Shown one piece after another: positions 5,353 through 5,730 of a DNA stretch of 5,730 nt. A program made the translations under genes and the position numbers. The first letter of the stretch is position 1; every line of letters begins with the position of its first letter. Origin of the DNA: JBJXFE01 sp046153875 (GTDB lineage Bacteria; Planctomycetota; Phycisphaerae; Phycisphaerales; UBA1924); the NCBI GenBank assembly GCA_046153875.1, contig JBJXFE010000015.1, forward strand, positions 1-5,730, given 5' to 3'. Below the pieces are notes generated by a model, which had not been told where the DNA came from, ran no database searches, and saw only the letters and a list, made by a program, of their open reading frames with translations.

Positions 5353-5622
5353 ATGCCCCAGGAGCTCGCAGCGATCTACAAGTCCGCGAGCGAGCCCATC
5401 CGTGTACGGATCCTGGCCCTATTGGCCCACGGCGAGCTGCATGTCTGCCACCTCCACGAGGCTCTCGAGAGTCCCGGAGGAGGTTGTCTGGCCGACCCGC
5501 TCCCGGATGCGCCTCCGAACGCCCCTCCGGACAAGACCCGACGGCGACCGGTTAGGGATTCGGCGCGGCCCTGGCGGGATGGCGCGCGGACGACGACCTG
5601 CGACGGGCGCGATGCTCGATAG
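5353..5622 (+). pseudogene. ArsR-family transcriptional regulator, frameshifted and truncated
   Basis: The ATG at 5353 opens MPQELAAIYKSASEPIRVRI, then LALLAHGELHVCHLHEALE, the standard first three helices of an ArsR/SmtB winged-helix repressor of about 100 residues. The next part of the family, PQPTVSRHLxxLRxAGLV, is absent in this frame, which instead reads a proline-rich tail ending in a TAG at 5620-5622. In the next frame, 5489-5509 reads WPTRSRM, followed by RLRTPLRTRPDGDRL, matching the recognition helix (PTxSRxxxxLR) and wing (RxDGR). A one-base shift between about 5465 and 5488 therefore broke the gene. The TAG lies inside the conserved leader box of the four-helix-bundle gene, so the 3' part is also replaced. 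The usual ELCVC metal site is ELHVC here. An upstream ATG at 5308 is in frame but overlaps the palindrome and is less likely. Confidence 0.75.
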
Positions 5623-5716
5623 GAGGGGGCGGACGCTCCCGCTCCCCCGCCCGACTTGCCCGAGGATGCCGCACGTGCCGTTCGATCACGAAAGGCTCGA
5701 TGTGTATGGAGTCGCT
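5609..5716. repeat. Inverted repeat, right copy (four-helix-bundle leader plus gene start)
   Basis: This is the partner of 1-121 in opposite orientation. It contains the identical box GCGATGCTCGATAGG (5609-5623), a shorter C-rich linker, and the 82-base core 5635-5716. Within the coding part the differences are one silent change (CAT/CAC) and codons giving V/L and A/G, a pattern consistent with a retained protein sequence. Distance from the box to the GTG is 51 bases here and 64 in the left copy. Confidence 0.88.
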
Positions 5717-5730
5717 CTCGACTTCGTGGT
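5675..5730 (+). CDS. Four-helix-bundle (23S rRNA IVP-type) protein, 5' end only
   Basis: The first 18 codons are present before the window ends: from GTG 5675 the product reads VPFDHERLDVYGVALDFV, the same opening as the left-hand gene with two substitutions in the shared 13 residues after the start. A GAGG at 5662-5665 is nine bases before the GTG. An ATG at 5666 is in frame but touches that GAGG and has no counterpart in the left copy, so the GTG is preferred. The role of the protein is unknown; members of this family occur in many copies in some large bacterial genomes. It begins 52 bases after the stop of the broken ArsR frame. Confidence 0.75.
   Translation, partial: MPFDHERLDVYGVALDFV

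Overview
The DNA is very GC-rich with strong G/C bias at third codon positions. It carries two copies of the start of a four-helix-bundle (23S rRNA intervening-sequence type) protein gene, short carrier-protein-like and TetR-like relics, and a large single-copy gene of unknown function. This fits a large-genome bacterium such as a myxobacterium (Polyangiales/Sandaracinaceae type). That assignment is inference; no taxonomic marker other than a tRNA is present.

Layout. Positions 1-121 hold a leftward four-helix-bundle gene start with its leader. Positions 122-554 hold no confident gene, only a faint carrier-protein-like relic. Positions 555-629 are tRNA-Glu(UUC) on the minus strand, with a plausible promoter at 651-679. 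Positions 608-1015 hold gene debris on the minus strand: a short membrane-anchored ORF that runs into the tRNA, and a TetR-like C-terminal remnant broken at a run of eight cytosines. Positions 1075-2952 are the largest intact gene, a 625-residue cytoplasmic protein of unknown function (minus). Positions 2953-3274 have no supported gene. Positions 3275-3577 are a decayed tandem array of about seven units with a 42-bp period, each tied to GATCC-type palindromes. The array runs straight into a plus-strand gene (3545-4141) that keeps only the PD-(D/E)XK nuclease end of a DUF2357/DUF524 restriction-type protein. A second plus-strand fragment (4187-4543) follows and overlaps tail to tail with an intact dihydrofolate-reductase-family (RibD C-terminal) gene at 4530-5174 (minus). 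Divergent from that is a frameshifted ArsR-type regulator (5353-5622). Positions 5609-5730 contain the second four-helix-bundle gene start, facing right.

Taken together the window is an accessory, decaying region. Three genes look functional: the tRNA, the 625-residue gene and the DHFR-family gene. The other coding stretches are truncated, frameshifted or cut by the window edge. The two ends are inverted copies of the same leader and gene start (75 of 82 bases identical in the core), so the window lies between two members of a dispersed gene family and could be inverted by recombination between them. I see no complete undescribed system. The most unusual items are the outward-facing four-helix-bundle leaders, the 42-bp array fused to a decapitated nuclease, and the broken ArsR reading frame.
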